Shown here: positions 24,225 to 34,257 of the stretch, in pieces | Layout of the letters: every line of letters starts with the position of its first letter | Numbering within the stretch: position 1 is the stretch's first letter | Assembly (NCBI GenBank): GCA_000621185.1 | Contig: KK211225.1 | Span: forward strand, 207,233-271,232 | Reading direction: 5' to 3' | Length of the DNA stretch: 64,000 bases | Source: Franconibacter pulveris DSM 19144 | GTDB taxonomy: Bacteria; Pseudomonadota; Gammaproteobacteria; Enterobacterales; Enterobacteriaceae | Position numbers and translations under genes: made by a program | Notes under the pieces: model-generated | What the model saw: the letters and a program-made list of their open reading frames with translations, nothing else | Told to the model about the DNA's origin: nothing | Databases searched by the model: none

Positions 24225-24977
24225 CTATGCCCCCAGCGTTGAGCCGCCGTCGATAACGAGATCCTGCAGCGTAATGTGGCTCGCCTGGGCGGACGCCAGG
24301 AACAGGATAGCGCTGGCAATCTCCTGCGGACGGGCGATTTTACCCAGCGGGATACCGAGCTTGAACTGCTCTGTGAAGCCGCGAATGCGCTGCTGTTCGG
24401 CATCTTCACTCTTCCAGAGCGTACGCTGCATATCGGTATCCGTTGAGCCAGGCGAAACCAGATTCGCCCGCACGCCGAAGGGGGCAAGCTCCAGGCCTAC
24501 TGTCAGCGCCAGGCTTTTCAGCGCCGCTTTCGACGCGCCATAGGCGGACATGCCAATGCGCGGCGTGTGCGCGGCGTCAGAGGCCACCGTGACGATAGCC
24601 CCGCCCTTTTGCGCGCGAAACTGCGCCATGGTCTGCTGAAAGAAGTTAAACGCGCCGCCAACGTTTACTGCAAAGGTCTGCAGCCAGTCGGTGGCGGAAA
24701 GCTCGTCCGTCGGCCCCATACGCAGAATGCCGGCGGCGTTAATCAGCACGTCGAGGCGCTTTTCTGCCGCCAGCAAACGCTGGCAGGTCCGCGCAACGGC
24801 GGCGGCGTCCGCCACATCCAGCGTTTCGCACGCAAACGGATAATTTTCCTGTTCAAAGGCGAGGTCGAAACCCACGACGCTTGCGCCCGCTTCCACAAAC
24901 GCCAGCGCCGTGGCGTAGCCGATGCCTTTGCCCGCGCCGGTCACCCAGACCGTCTGGTCGCTAAAATCAAGGCTCAT
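24225..24977 (-). CDS. entA: 2,3-dihydro-2,3-dihydroxybenzoate dehydrogenase EntA
   Basis: A 250-residue short-chain dehydrogenase that oxidises 2,3-dihydro-2,3-dihydroxybenzoate to 2,3-dihydroxybenzoate with NAD. The Rossmann motif TGAGKGIG is near residues 12-19, the catalytic Tyr/Lys in MSAYGASKAALKSL, and the Ser in VASDAAH. The start at 24977 (MSLDFSDQTVWVTG) overlaps the entB stop by 4 bases (ATGA) and matches the family; a longer start at 25007 would run into entB. Confidence 0.95.
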   Translation of the reverse strand: MSLDFSDQTVWVTGAGKGIGYATALAFVEAGASVVGFDLAFEQENYPFACETLDVADAAAVARTCQRLLAAEKRLDVLINAAGILRMGPTDELSATDWLQTFAVNVGGAFNFFQQTMAQFRAQKGGAIVTVASDAAHTPRIGMSAYGASKAALKSLALTVGLELAPFGVRANLVSPGSTDTDMQRTLWKSEDAEQQRIRGFTEQFKLGIPLGKIARPQEIASAILFLASAQASHITLQDLVIDGGSTLGA

Positions 24978-25837
24978 GCCTGCGGCTCCCGGGCGAGCAG
25001 CGCCCACCAGGCGTCCAGCGTCGGGTTTTTCGCCAGCATGACGAAGTCGATATCGCCATGCGCTTTGCGCCAGCGGGCGGCCAGCGCCATCATGCGCACG
25101 GAGTCGAGACCGTAGTCGATAAGGTTCTCATCATCTTCCGGCTCGTCGGATTCATCCAGCAGCGGCAGGATCAACGCGCGAAGTTCCGCTTTGCTCTGCG
25201 GCAGTTCGGCTTTCGCCGCGATATCGCGGGTCATCACCACGCGGCCAGCGCGCCCTGCGACATATTTCAGCGCCATCAGGTGCTCTTCACGGCTGAAATC
25301 CGCCAGCGCGTCCGCCACCATAAAGGGCTTAATGTCGCGCATAAAGGCGTCTGTTGCGGTGATCATGCAGCCAATGTGCGCATAGACGCCGCAAATAATC
25401 AGCTGGTCGCGACCCGCTTCTTTCAGCGCCTGCTCCAGCGGCGAGCGGTGAAACGCACTGTAGCGCCATTTCACTAACACGGTATCGTCTGCGTCCGGGG
25501 TAAGGGCATCCACCACTTTTTGTTTATCGGGATGGTTGTTCAGCCCCGGGCCCCACATGTCGTTCAGCAGCGCGCGGTCGGCATCGCTCTGGTTGTTAGG
25601 TTGCGCGGTGTAGTAAACCGGGATGCCGTTCTGTTTGCAGAACTGACGCAGCGCGACGACATTCGCCACAACCTGCTCGATCATCGGGCAGTTTTCACCC
25701 CAGAAATTAAGGAAATAGTCCTGCATGTCGTGGATAAGCAGCGCCGCGCGGTCTGGCTCAAACGCCCACTGGACTTTGTTCTGTGGAATGTCTGCCGCTG
25801 TCGGCAACGCATAGGCGTTCAGTTTTGGAATAGCCAT
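24974..25837 (-). CDS. entB: Isochorismatase / aryl carrier protein EntB
   Basis: A 287-residue two-domain protein. Residues 1-210 are the isochorismatase, which gives 2,3-dihydro-2,3-dihydroxybenzoate and pyruvate (LLIHDMQDYFLNFW, VYAHIGCMITATDAFMRDI). Residues 215-285 are the aryl carrier domain, with the phosphopantetheine serine in DYGLDSVRMM. EntE loads dihydroxybenzoate on this arm for EntF. EntD, needed to attach the arm, is not in this window. Confidence 0.96.
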   Translation of the reverse strand: MAIPKLNAYALPTAADIPQNKVQWAFEPDRAALLIHDMQDYFLNFWGENCPMIEQVVANVVALRQFCKQNGIPVYYTAQPNNQSDADRALLNDMWGPGLNNHPDKQKVVDALTPDADDTVLVKWRYSAFHRSPLEQALKEAGRDQLIICGVYAHIGCMITATDAFMRDIKPFMVADALADFSREEHLMALKYVAGRAGRVVMTRDIAAKAELPQSKAELRALILPLLDESDEPEDDENLIDYGLDSVRMMALAARWRKAHGDIDFVMLAKNPTLDAWWALLAREPQA

Positions 25838-25846
25838 GTTCTCTCC

Positions 25847-27451
25847 TTACTCAGATGCGGACTGACGCGCCGCCAGCCACTGACGCAATTGTTTTTTATC
25901 CACTTTGCCGACGGCCGTAAGCGGCAGTTCGTCGACGCGCTCCACGCGATCCGGCAGCTTGAAATCAGCGACGCCAAGCTCACGCAGAAAGCGGCGGATC
26001 TCCACCGCCTTTACCGGACGGGAGGTGACGATATAAGCGCAGCTTTTCTCGCCCATCAGGCTGTCTTCCATCGAGACCAGCGCGGCATGAACGATAGCCT
26101 CATGGCTGAGCAGCAGGTTTTCGATCTCTTCGGCTGCGATCTTCTCGCCGCCGCGGTTGATCTGATCTTTCTCGCGCCCTTTTACGGTGATGTAGCCCTG
26201 CTCATCGATGGCGATCAGATCGCCCGAGCAGTAAAAGCCGTTTTTATCAAAGGCGCGGGCGTTGTGTTCCGGGCTGTTGTAGTAGCCGCGGAAGGTATAA
26301 GGGCCGCGCGTCATCAGGCGGCCGACTTCGCCGGGCGGCAGCGGTTCGCCGTTTTCATCCGCGACCCAGACTTCGTCATCCGGGCTCATCGGGCGCCCCT
26401 GGGTGGTGAAGATGCGCTCATCCGGGTCGTTCAGGCGGGTGTAGTTCACAAGCCCCTCCGCCATGCCGAACACCTGCTGCAACTGGCAACCGAGCTCCGC
26501 CGGAATACGCGCGGCGAGAGAATCGGAAAGGCGAGCGCCGCCAACCTGCAACAGCTTCAGCGAGGCGAGCTGCGCGTCAGAACCCCCTTCCCCCACCGCC
26601 TGCAGCCAGAGACTGACGGCGGGCGGCACCAGCGCGGTGACGTTAATCTGATGCTGTTCAATCAGCGGGAAGCAGAGCGTGGCGCTCGGGTCGCTCGCCA
26701 GCACCACGCAGCCCCCGCCAAAGAAGACGCCGAGCGCGCCGGGCGAGCTCATCGGGTAGTTATGGGCGGCGGGCAGCGCGCAGAGGTAGCGCGTTTCGCT
26801 ATCAAAACGGCAAATCTCTACGCTGCGGCGAATGCTGTAGTAGTAGTCGTTGTGCGTGCGCGGAATCAGCTTCGGCGTGCCGGTGCTGCCGCCGGAAAGC
26901 TGGAAAAAAGCCACTTCATCCGGCGCGGAAGGCGAGGCGACAACGTTATCTGCCGGCTCGTCAATCAGCGCTTCCAGCGTGTCATTGCGCAGGGCGATAA
27001 CGCGCAGCGAAGGCGTTCTGGCTTTCAGCGTTTCAAGCCAGGCGTCGTCGCCAAACAGGCCGTGCTCGCGGTCGGCAATCAGCAGCGCCGGGGCAATCTG
27101 GCTGGCGTAGGCGTCAAGCTCGGTGCGCTGGTGGCTGAAAAGCGCGTTAACGGAAGCCACGCCGATTTTCCACAGCGCGAACAGCGTGATGTAAAACTCC
27201 GCAACGTTGCCAAGCTGCACCAGCGCGGTATCGCCGGTTTTCAGCCCGCGCCGCTGCAGCGCGCCCGCAAGACGCGTGGCGGCCTGCTCCAGCTCGCGAT
27301 AGCTGAAGCGGCGTTCGCCGTCTACCAGCGCCGTCGCGTCGCTGCTGGCGTGGCGGCTTAAAATATCGGTGAGCGGCAGATCCAGCCAGTAGCCTTTTTC
27401 ACGGTAGCGGGCGGCGAAATCATCTGGCCAGCGGGTATAAGGGAGGGTCAT
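25847..27451 (-). CDS. entE: 2,3-dihydroxybenzoate-AMP ligase EntE
   Basis: A 534-residue adenylating enzyme that activates 2,3-dihydroxybenzoate with ATP and loads it onto EntB. AMP-binding landmarks are [19 protein letters not shown] (P-loop), [37 protein letters not shown], and [15 protein letters not shown] with the C-terminal catalytic Lys near GKVDKKQLR. It overlaps entC by 4 bases at its start and lies 9 bases upstream of entB. Confidence 0.96.
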   Translation of the reverse strand: MTLPYTRWPDDFAARYREKGYWLDLPLTDILSRHASSDATALVDGERRFSYRELEQAATRLAGALQRRGLKTGDTALVQLGNVAEFYITLFALWKIGVASVNALFSHQRTELDAYASQIAPALLIADREHGLFGDDAWLETLKARTPSLRVIALRNDTLEALIDEPADNVVASPSAPDEVAFFQLSGGSTGTPKLIPRTHNDYYYSIRRSVEICRFDSETRYLCALPAAHNYPMSSPGALGVFFGGGCVVLASDPSATLCFPLIEQHQINVTALVPPAVSLWLQAVGEGGSDAQLASLKLLQVGGARLSDSLAARIPAELGCQLQQVFGMAEGLVNYTRLNDPDERIFTTQGRPMSPDDEVWVADENGEPLPPGEVGRLMTRGPYTFRGYYNSPEHNARAFDKNGFYCSGDLIAIDEQGYITVKGREKDQINRGGEKIAAEEIENLLLSHEAIVHAALVSMEDSLMGEKSCAYIVTSRPVKAVEIRRFLRELGVADFKLPDRVERVDELPLTAVGKVDKKQLRQWLAARQSASE

Positions 27452-28632
27452 GCAGGGCTTCCTTCATTCAGTCCAAATACGTTGAGCATGGTCGAGAGCT
27501 TGACGCCGGTTTCGCGCCATTCGCTCTGCGGCTCAGAGGCGGGCACAATGCCTGCGCCGGCGAAAAGCCGCACGCGGTTGCCGTTAAGCTGCGCGCAGCG
27601 GATAGTCACCACCCACTCGCCATTGCCCTGGTCATCGCACCAGCCGACGATGCCGCCGAACAGTTCACGGTCGAACGGCTCCAGCTCGGCGATAAGCGTT
27701 TTGGCTATCTCATGGGGGAAGCCGCTCAGGGCGGGCGTTGGGTGCAGCAGGCAGGCGAGCGTTAGCGCGTTATCGCGGGCGTCCTGCGTCTCGCCTTCAA
27801 TGGCGGTGGCAAGGTGCCAGAGGGTGGGCGTGGTGATAAGCGCCGGCGTTTCCGGCACGCTGAGCAGGCGGCTGCGCGGCGCCAGCACGGTTTTCATCGC
27901 TTTCGTCACCAGCTCATGTTCATGCCTGTCTTTCGCAGAACGCAGCAGTTGATTACCCGCCTCCTTGTCCTGCGCTTCATCCTGCATGCGGCGGGCGGAA
28001 CCGGCTAACGGCAGCGAGCTGAAACACTCGCCCGATTTGCGCAACAGCAGCTCCGGGCTTGCGCCAAGCAGCGCCCCGCCCGCCTCCAGCGGCACGTGGA
28101 AATTAAAACTGGTGGGGTTCTGGGCGATAAGCCGCTCCAGCAGCGCAACGCTGTCGGGCGCGTCTTGCGTCGTGATATCGATAAGGCGCGACAGCACGAT
28201 TTTATCGACGCGCGACGTGTCGGTAAGCGCGGCGGCGCGGGCCACCATCTCCATAAACTGCGGCTGTTCGGGAATCGCCTGACGGCGCGTTACCTGCAGC
28301 GGTTTTTGCGGCTTCACGCTGCTGCGATAACGCTGGCGGTTAAAAACGCGCCACGTTTGGGGAATAAACAGCGCCGAAGGCTTGCGGGTGTCGAACGGAA
28401 TGGCGCCGACGACGATGGGGTTGCTGACGCCCTGCGCGCGGGCGGCGGCGAAGTGGTTTTGCAACGCCTTCTGGAATTTCCCGTTGCGATCGGCGCCATC
28501 GGCGGCAGGCGTCGTCAACCGGGCGAAACAGCCGGAAGTGGCCAGGCTGCGATACGGCGACATGAAGAAAAAGCTGTCCGGTGAAAGGGTTATCCTCTCC
28601 ACTTGCGTTTCCTCAGCCAAAGACGTGTCCAT
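27448..28632 (-). CDS. entC: Isochorismate synthase EntC
   Basis: A 394-residue chorismate-using enzyme that converts chorismate to isochorismate, the first step to enterobactin. The start MDTSLAEET at 28632 matches E. coli EntC. Landmarks are [48 protein letters not shown], and [22 protein letters not shown]. It is the first gene of entCEBAH. The Fur box at 28660-28674 is within 45 bases of the start. Confidence 0.96.
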   Translation of the reverse strand: MDTSLAEETQVERITLSPDSFFFMSPYRSLATSGCFARLTTPAADGADRNGKFQKALQNHFAAARAQGVSNPIVVGAIPFDTRKPSALFIPQTWRVFNRQRYRSSVKPQKPLQVTRRQAIPEQPQFMEMVARAAALTDTSRVDKIVLSRLIDITTQDAPDSVALLERLIAQNPTSFNFHVPLEAGGALLGASPELLLRKSGECFSSLPLAGSARRMQDEAQDKEAGNQLLRSAKDRHEHELVTKAMKTVLAPRSRLLSVPETPALITTPTLWHLATAIEGETQDARDNALTLACLLHPTPALSGFPHEIAKTLIAELEPFDRELFGGIVGWCDDQGNGEWVVTIRCAQLNGNRVRLFAGAGIVPASEPQSEWRETGVKLSTMLNVFGLNEGSPA

Positions 28633-28659
28633 GCGCTCCTCCAAAAATGATAAGAGAAC

Positions 28660-28674
28660 TGATAATTGTTATCA
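28660..28674. promoter_or_regulatory. Fur box of entC (entC-fepB intergenic region)
   Basis: TGATAAT-T-GTTATCA is a 7-1-7 Fur site with one mismatch between the arms. It is 28 bases upstream of the entC ATG on the minus strand, where iron-loaded Fur would block transcription. Confidence 0.85.
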
Positions 28675-28773
28675 TTTGTATTTGGTGGCGTAACCTAAGA
28701 CGAAACGCCGGGCATGTCAACCGACGCCACATTTTCCGTTAAGCGGCGCGCTTGCATCGCTGCGGTAAATAGT

Positions 28774-28792
28774 GAAAATGAGAAGCATTACT
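28774..28792. promoter_or_regulatory. Fur box of fepB
   Basis: The 19 bases starting GAAAATGAGAAGCATTAC match the classical consensus (GATAATGATAATCATTATC) at 14 of 19 positions. It lies about 30 bases before the fepB start, separate from the entC box. Confidence 0.65.
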
Positions 28793-28820
28793 CACCTTGC
28801 TTTTTACAGGATGCGACGCT

Positions 28821-29780
28821 GTGATCTCCCATTTCGCCCGACGGGCGCTGCTGCTTTTCAGTGCACTGGTTTTAGGATTTTCCTCACTCACGCAGGCGGC
28901 GGAATGGCCGCGTCAGGTGACCGACAGCCGCGGCGTGCAAACGCTTGAAAAAGCGCCGCAGCGCATTGTTTCCACAAGCGTAACCCTGACCGGTTCGCTG
29001 CTGGCGCTGGACGCGCCCGTGGTGGCAAGCGGCGCGACCACGCCCGGCAACCGGCTGGCGGACGACCAGGGCTTTCTGCGCCAGTGGGGAGAGATTGCGA
29101 AAAAGCGTAACGTGCAGCGCCTGTACATTGGCGAACCGAACGCCGAGGCGGTAGCCGCGCAGATGCCGGACCTGATTTTAATCAGCGCCACCGGCGGCGA
29201 CTCGGCGCTGGCGCTTTACGAACAGCTCTCCGCTATCGCCCCCACGCTTATCATCAATTACGACGACAAAAGCTGGCAGCAGTTGTTAACCCAGCTTGGG
29301 CAGATAACCGGCCATGAGAAAGAGGCGCAGGCGCGCATTGCACGCTTCGCGCAAGAGCTTGACCAGGTGAAAGCGCACATGAAGCTGCCGCCGCAGCCCG
29401 TGAGCGCGCTGGTCTACAACGCCGCCGCGCATGGGGCGAACCTCTTTACGCCGATGTCCGCTCAGGGGCAGCTGTTGCAGCAGTTGGGCTTTACCCTCGC
29501 GACGCCGCCGTTGCTGCCTGCGCTTAGCAGCATGGGCAAGCGCCATGACATCGTACAGTTGGGGGGTGAAAACCTGGCTGCGGGGCTGAACGGCGAATCG
29601 CTCTTTCTCTTCGCCAGCGATGAAAAAGACGCTCAGGCGCTTACCGGCAACGCCCTGCTCTCTCATCTGCCCGCGGTGCAAAACCAGCGCGTTTATGCGC
29701 TGGGGCCAGAAACCTTCCGCCTGGATTATTACAGCGCGAGCCTGATACTCGAACGGCTGGCGACGTTATTTAAAGCGTAA
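28821..29780 (+). CDS. fepB: Ferric enterobactin periplasmic binding protein FepB
   Basis: A 319-residue periplasmic protein that delivers ferric enterobactin to FepDGC. The body matches E. coli FepB ([29 protein letters not shown] [37 protein letters not shown] region). A Sec signal peptide ends around SLTQAAEW. The start is probably GTG at 28821, with AGGATG 6-8 bases upstream; an in-frame TTG at 28797 would add 8 residues without a ribosome site. It is convergent with entS. Confidence 0.93.
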   Translation: MISHFARRALLLFSALVLGFSSLTQAAEWPRQVTDSRGVQTLEKAPQRIVSTSVTLTGSLLALDAPVVASGATTPGNRLADDQGFLRQWGEIAKKRNVQRLYIGEPNAEAVAAQMPDLILISATGGDSALALYEQLSAIAPTLIINYDDKSWQQLLTQLGQITGHEKEAQARIARFAQELDQVKAHMKLPPQPVSALVYNAAAHGANLFTPMSAQGQLLQQLGFTLATPPLLPALSSMGKRHDIVQLGGENLAAGLNGESLFLFASDEKDAQALTGNALLSHLPAVQNQRVYALGPETFRLDYYSASLILERLATLFKA

Positions 29781-29802
29781 AAAAGGGGCCGCACGGCCCC
29801 TT
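29781..29802. terminator. Bidirectional terminator between fepB and entS
   Basis: A perfect 8-bp stem AAGGGGCC / GGCCCCTT with loop GCAC, A-run on the left and T-rich right. It serves both convergent genes. Confidence 0.8.
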
Positions 29803-29805
29803 CTC

Positions 29806-31050
29806 TTATGGCTTCACCATTTGCGGCGGCGGCTGCCGCAGGCGTCGAAGCTCGCTTAACAGCAGCGTAAGCGCAACGCCTGCAACCGCCAGCGCCATTC
29901 CACTGACGCTCGCCGAGCTGACTGGCGAGAGCGCAACGCCCATGCCGCCCAGCAGCGCCGCGCCAATCGCATCGCCCGTTACGTTCTGCGCGGTCCACAG
30001 CCCATTAATACGCCCGAGCATGTGGTCCGGCGTCTGCGTCTGAATCAGCGTGTACTGAACCAGCGAGCTGATGCCGCTCAGGTAGCCGAACAGCGCGAGG
30101 CAGACAACCCCTAAGCCCCAGAACGGCATCAGGCTGAAAATGCCTACCGCGACGAACGCCAGCACGGAAGTGAAGAGCATAACGAGCCCCGGCTGCGTAG
30201 AGTGCGCCAGCCGACCGCTGGTGAGGGCGCCTGCCGCCGCCCCCAGCGGTACGGCGGCGTAAAGCGCGCCGATTTCGCCGCTCGCCATCTGCCAGTGGTT
30301 AGCCAGCGCCGGATAAAGCACGCGCACCGCGCTCGCCATCGTGAGCAGGGCGCCGATAAGCGCCACGCCGCCCACCACCGGGCTTGCCAGCAGAAAGCGA
30401 AACGCGCTCGCCAGCGCCTTTAGCGGATGCTCGCGCTGCATCTGCGGCGCAGGCAGTTTTGGTAGCGTAAGCAGCGGCAGCAGCGTGATGAAGGTGCCGA
30501 GCGTCGCCAGCGCGTAATTCCATGTTACGCCGCCAGAGGCCAGCAGCAGGCCGCCGATAAGCGGCGAAATAACCGACCCCAGACGCACCGTCAACATGGT
30601 AATCGCCCCCGCCTGCATCAAATTTTCTCGCCCGACAATTGCGGGCGTGGCGGCCAGCAGCGCCGTGACGCCAATCGCGCCGAAAAAGCCGTCCCACAGG
30701 CCGAGCAGGTAAATGACGACAAGCGAAGGATCAGGCAGCATGGCGTTAATCCACAGCCCGATAAACCCCACGCCGCAGGTGGAGCGCGCCAGCAGAATCA
30801 GTTTTTTGCGCTCATGGCGGTCCGCCAGCACGCCGCCGGTCATCAGGCCGATAAACATCGCCCCGCCGGTGAGCGTGACCGAAAGCCCCACCTGAAAAGG
30901 GGAGCCGGTGAGCGTCTGGATCTGCACCGGCACCGCCACGCCGAGCAGCCCCAGCGCGAGGATGGAAATAAAACGCGCCAGGAAGACAGCGCGGTAAGCC
31001 GGATGGGTTTTCAATAAACTCAGGTTGAGCAACAGCGAATGTCGGTTCAT
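29806..31050 (-). CDS. entS: Enterobactin exporter EntS
   Basis: A 414-residue MFS protein with 12 membrane segments, the E. coli EntS length. Motifs are [40 protein letters not shown], and [20 protein letters not shown]. It exports newly made enterobactin across the inner membrane. It is divergent from fepD, with a Fur box between them, and convergent with fepB, as in E. coli. Confidence 0.95.
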   Translation of the reverse strand: MNRHSLLLNLSLLKTHPAYRAVFLARFISILALGLLGVAVPVQIQTLTGSPFQVGLSVTLTGGAMFIGLMTGGVLADRHERKKLILLARSTCGVGFIGLWINAMLPDPSLVVIYLLGLWDGFFGAIGVTALLAATPAIVGRENLMQAGAITMLTVRLGSVISPLIGGLLLASGGVTWNYALATLGTFITLLPLLTLPKLPAPQMQREHPLKALASAFRFLLASPVVGGVALIGALLTMASAVRVLYPALANHWQMASGEIGALYAAVPLGAAAGALTSGRLAHSTQPGLVMLFTSVLAFVAVGIFSLMPFWGLGVVCLALFGYLSGISSLVQYTLIQTQTPDHMLGRINGLWTAQNVTGDAIGAALLGGMGVALSPVSSASVSGMALAVAGVALTLLLSELRRLRQPPPQMVKP

Positions 31051-31121
31051 TACAGGGCCTTGAGAGCGAATTTTCCTTACCGATTAACGGGGCGCCCATG
31101 CTAACATAGCCCGATAAGAGT

Positions 31122-31140
31122 GATAATAACTATCATTATC
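31122..31140. promoter_or_regulatory. Fur box between entS and fepD
   Basis: GATAATAACTATCATTATC matches the 19-bp Fur consensus at 16 of 19 positions. Its place between divergent starts suggests joint iron repression of export and import. Confidence 0.88.
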
Positions 31141-31157
31141 GTTATGGGATGTGCGTT

Positions 31158-32165
31158 ATGTCGGCCTCACGGTTTTCAGCACGGGCTTTCTCCCTGCTGG
31201 GCCTTTTTCTTTTTTTGCTGCTTATCGCGGCGTTAAGTTTGTTGGTGGGCGCTAAGTCCATACCGGTGTCGGTGGTGCTGGACGCCCTGAGCGGTCAGTG
31301 CCGGAGCGCGGACTGCACCATTGTGCTTGATGCACGGCTGCCGCGAACGCTGGCGGGCCTGCTCGCGGGCGGCGCGCTGGGCGTGGCGGGCGCGCTGATG
31401 CAAACCCTCACTCGCAACCCGCTGGCGGACCCGGGCCTGCTTGGCGTCAACGCCGGAGCGAGTTTCGCTATCGTCATCGGCGCCGCCCTGTGGGGCGCCT
31501 CCTCTTCGCTTTCCCTGCTGGGTTTTGCCTTCGCCGGCGCGCTGTGCGCCTCGCTTATCGTCGCCTTTACCGGCAGCGCAGGCGGCGGTCAGCTCAGCCC
31601 GGTGCGTCTGACGCTGGCTGGCGTCGCGCTTACCGCCGTGCTGGAAGGCTTTACCAGCGGCGTCTCGCTGCTCAACCCGGTGGTTTACGACAGGCTGCGC
31701 TTCTGGCAGGCGGGTTCGCTCGACATTCGCACGCTTTCTACCCTTAAAATCATCGTTCTGCCGGTGCTGTCGGGCATGGCGCTGGCGCTGGGATTAAGCC
31801 GCGCGCTAAACAGCCTGAGCATGGGCAGCGATACGGCGACCGCGCTCGGCAGCCGGGTGGCGCGCACACAGCTGCTTGGCCTGCTGGTGATAACGGTGCT
31901 GTGCGCCAGCGCGACGGCGGCCGTCGGTCCCATCGCCTTTATCGGTTTGATGATGCCGCACATGGCGCGCTGGCTGGTGGGGCCGGATCACCGCTGGTCA
32001 TTGCCGGTTACGCTGCTCGCCACCCCCGCCCTGCTGCTGCTGGCCGATATGATTGGCCGGCTGATCGTGCCGGGTGAAATGCGCGTTTCGGTAGTGAGCG
32101 CGTTTATCGGCGCGCCGGTGCTGATTTATCTGGTGCGCCGCCGTCGCGGTGGAGTGTCGTTATGA
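31158..32165 (+). CDS. fepD: Ferric enterobactin ABC permease FepD
   Basis: A 335-residue FecCD-family inner membrane permease with about nine membrane segments. Conserved: LPRTLAGLLAGGALGVAGAL, TRNPLADPGLLGVNAGASF, GPIAFIGLMMPHMARWLVG (the cytoplasmic loop contacting FepC). The ATG at 31158 is preferred over 31149, which has no room for a ribosome site. It overlaps fepG by 4 bases (ATGA). Confidence 0.95.
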   Translation: MSASRFSARAFSLLGLFLFLLLIAALSLLVGAKSIPVSVVLDALSGQCRSADCTIVLDARLPRTLAGLLAGGALGVAGALMQTLTRNPLADPGLLGVNAGASFAIVIGAALWGASSSLSLLGFAFAGALCASLIVAFTGSAGGGQLSPVRLTLAGVALTAVLEGFTSGVSLLNPVVYDRLRFWQAGSLDIRTLSTLKIIVLPVLSGMALALGLSRALNSLSMGSDTATALGSRVARTQLLGLLVITVLCASATAAVGPIAFIGLMMPHMARWLVGPDHRWSLPVTLLATPALLLLADMIGRLIVPGEMRVSVVSAFIGAPVLIYLVRRRRGGVSL

Positions 32166-33151
32166 AGGCTTCTCCTCGCTTATGGCTGGTCAGCGGCCTG
32201 TTTTTGCTGCTCAGCGCCGCGTTTGCCGTATGGGCGCTGGGCCAGGGCGCCGTTTCGCTGAGCATCGCTCAGGTCGCGGATGCGCTACGGGGCGATGCCC
32301 CGCGCAATGTTTCTCTCATTGTCATGGAGTGGCGTTTGCCCCGCGTGACGATGGCGCTGCTGCTCGGCGCGGCGCTTGGCGTCAGCGGCGCTATCTTCCA
32401 GTCGCTGATGCGTAACCCCTTAGGCAGCCCGGATGTGATGGGTTTTAATACCGGCGCCTGGAGCGGCGTGCTGGTGGCGATGGTGCTGTTTGGTCAACAT
32501 CAGACGGCCATCGCCGCGGCGGCGATGGCGGGCGGCATCCTTACCTCGCTTGCCGTCTGGGCGCTTGCCTGGCGAAACGGCATCGACACCTTCCGGCTGA
32601 TTATTATCGGCATCGGCCTGCGCGCCATGCTGGTGGCGTTCAATACCTGGCTTTTATTGCAGGCCTCGCTTGAGACGGCGTTGTCCGCAGGCCTGTGGAA
32701 CGCCGGGTCGCTTAACGGCATCACATGGAGCAAAACGTTCCCCGCCGCGCCGCTGATGCTGCTGGGTTTGCTGGCGAGCGCGCTGCTGGTGCGCCGGATG
32801 CGACTTTTAGAGATGGGCGACGACAGCGCCTGCGCGCTCGGCGTGCCGGTTGAGCGCTCACGCCTGCTGCTGATGCTGGTCGCCGTCGTGCTGACCGCCG
32901 CCGCCACGGCGCTTGCAGGCCCCATTTCGTTTGTTGCGCTGGTGGCGCCGCACATCGCCCGCCGCCTGAGCCGCACCGCCCGCTGGGGGCTTTTCCAGTC
33001 GGCGCTCTGCGGCGCGCTGCTGTTGCTCGCCGCCGACCTTGGCGCGCAGCACCTTTTTGCCCCTTATCAGCTGCCGGTGGGCGTGGTCACCGTCAGCCTC
33101 GGCGGTCTTTATCTTATCGCCTTGTTGATTCAGGAGTCCCGTAAGCGATGA
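32162..33151 (+). CDS. fepG: Ferric enterobactin ABC permease FepG
   Basis: A 329-residue FecCD-family permease, the partner of FepD. Family landmarks are WRLPRVTMALLLGAALGVSG, MRNPLGSPDVMGFNTGAWSG, and GPISFVALVAPHIARRL. Translationally coupled on both sides: it overlaps fepD by 4 bases and fepC by 4 bases. Confidence 0.95.
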   Translation: MKASPRLWLVSGLFLLLSAAFAVWALGQGAVSLSIAQVADALRGDAPRNVSLIVMEWRLPRVTMALLLGAALGVSGAIFQSLMRNPLGSPDVMGFNTGAWSGVLVAMVLFGQHQTAIAAAAMAGGILTSLAVWALAWRNGIDTFRLIIIGIGLRAMLVAFNTWLLLQASLETALSAGLWNAGSLNGITWSKTFPAAPLMLLGLLASALLVRRMRLLEMGDDSACALGVPVERSRLLLMLVAVVLTAAATALAGPISFVALVAPHIARRLSRTARWGLFQSALCGALLLLAADLGAQHLFAPYQLPVGVVTVSLGGLYLIALLIQESRKR

Positions 33152-33939
33152 GCACCTTAACGCGCCTGCATGGCGATGCCCTGACGCTGGGCTATGGCGA
33201 CTACCTCGTTGCCGAAAACCTCAGCGTGACAATCCCGGACGGCCAGTTTACCGCCATCATCGGCCCGAACGGCTGCGGCAAATCGACGCTGCTTCGCACC
33301 TTAAGCCGCCTGATGAAGCCTGCGGCGGGCAGCGTGTGGCTGGATGGCGAGCAGATCCAGCGCTACGCCACGAAAGAGGTCGCCCGGCGCATTGGGCTGC
33401 TGGCGCAAAACGCCAGCGCGCCGGGGGATATTACGGTGCAGGAGCTGGTGGCGCGCGGACGATACCCCCACCAGCCGCTGTTTACCCGCTGGCGCGAGGA
33501 AGATGAGCGCGCGGTACAAAAGGCGATGGCGGCGACGGGCGTGGCTTCGCTTGCGCATCTTGGCGTGGATACCCTCTCCGGCGGCCAGCGGCAGCGGGCC
33601 TGGATAGCCATGGTGCTGGCGCAGGAAACCTCTATCATGCTGCTGGATGAACCCACCACCTGGCTTGATATCAGCCACCAGATAGATTTGCTGGAGCTAC
33701 TGAGCGAGCTGAACCGCGAGCAGGGTTATACGCTGGCGGCAGTGCTGCATGACCTTAACCAGGCGTGCCGCTACGCGACGCATCTGATTGCGCTGCGGGA
33801 AGGGAAAATCGTGGCGGAAGGCGCGCCGAAGGAGATAGTGACGCCAGCGTTGATTGAGGCGATTTACGGTCTGCGCTGCATGATTATCGAAGACCCGGTA
33901 GCGGGTACGCCGCTGGTTGTGCCGCTGGGGCGGCGTTAA
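33148..33939 (+). CDS. fepC: Ferric enterobactin ABC ATPase FepC
   Basis: A 263-residue ATPase energising FepDG. Walker A GPNGCGKST (about 44-52), signature LSGGQRQRAW, Walker B IMLLDEPTTWLD and switch His in VLHDLNQACRYATH are all intact. It ends the fepDGC operon. In E. coli fepE, entF, fes, fepA and entD follow; here the sequence passes straight into intergenic repeats and maeB. Confidence 0.96.
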   Translation: MSTLTRLHGDALTLGYGDYLVAENLSVTIPDGQFTAIIGPNGCGKSTLLRTLSRLMKPAAGSVWLDGEQIQRYATKEVARRIGLLAQNASAPGDITVQELVARGRYPHQPLFTRWREEDERAVQKAMAATGVASLAHLGVDTLSGGQRQRAWIAMVLAQETSIMLLDEPTTWLDISHQIDLLELLSELNREQGYTLAAVLHDLNQACRYATHLIALREGKIVAEGAPKEIVTPALIEAIYGLRCMIIEDPVAGTPLVVPLGRR

Positions 33940-33957
33940 CCGCCCTTCTCCCTCGTG

Positions 33958-34240
33958 ATGTAGAACGGATAGCGCAGCGCTAACCCATCCTACAAAAGAT
34001 AACCTGAATTCCAAATCTCAACGCGGATGCGGGGGGTTTCCTGCGGCTGCCCTTCTGCCGCGAGCCGGGATTGTTAAGAGGGCGGCGGCGAGCCCCCTTA
34101 ACCCGTTCGCGGGATGCGAGATTTCATGTGCACGCGACGCAAAGGCGAACGGCACCTTTCACCGCCCGCACAGATCCCCCTCACCCCGCCCCTCTCCCCA
34201 GTGGAGAAAGGGAGAAGCCGCCGCTCCAGCAAAAGAACGG
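33958..34240 (+). repeat. Structured intergenic repeat, copy A
   Basis: A lead module (GTAGAACGGATAGCGCAGCG ... CATCCTACAAAAG ... GAATTC) is followed by a core from 34021. Core: GC-rich inverted segment, hairpin 1 (34073-34083 with 34092-34102, 10 of 11 pairs), hairpin 2 (34103-34110 CCGTTCGC with 34145-34152 GCGAACGG), CCTTTCACCGCC, and a decayed CTCTCCCC palindrome. Confidence 0.85.
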
Positions 34241-34257
34241 CTCAGAGGTTGATTCTG

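Noticed and set aside
25520..27361. 613-codon open frame on the plus strand opposite entB-entE
   Set aside because: It spans two genes of a confirmed operon on the opposite strand and has an Arg/His-rich composition typical of antisense frames.
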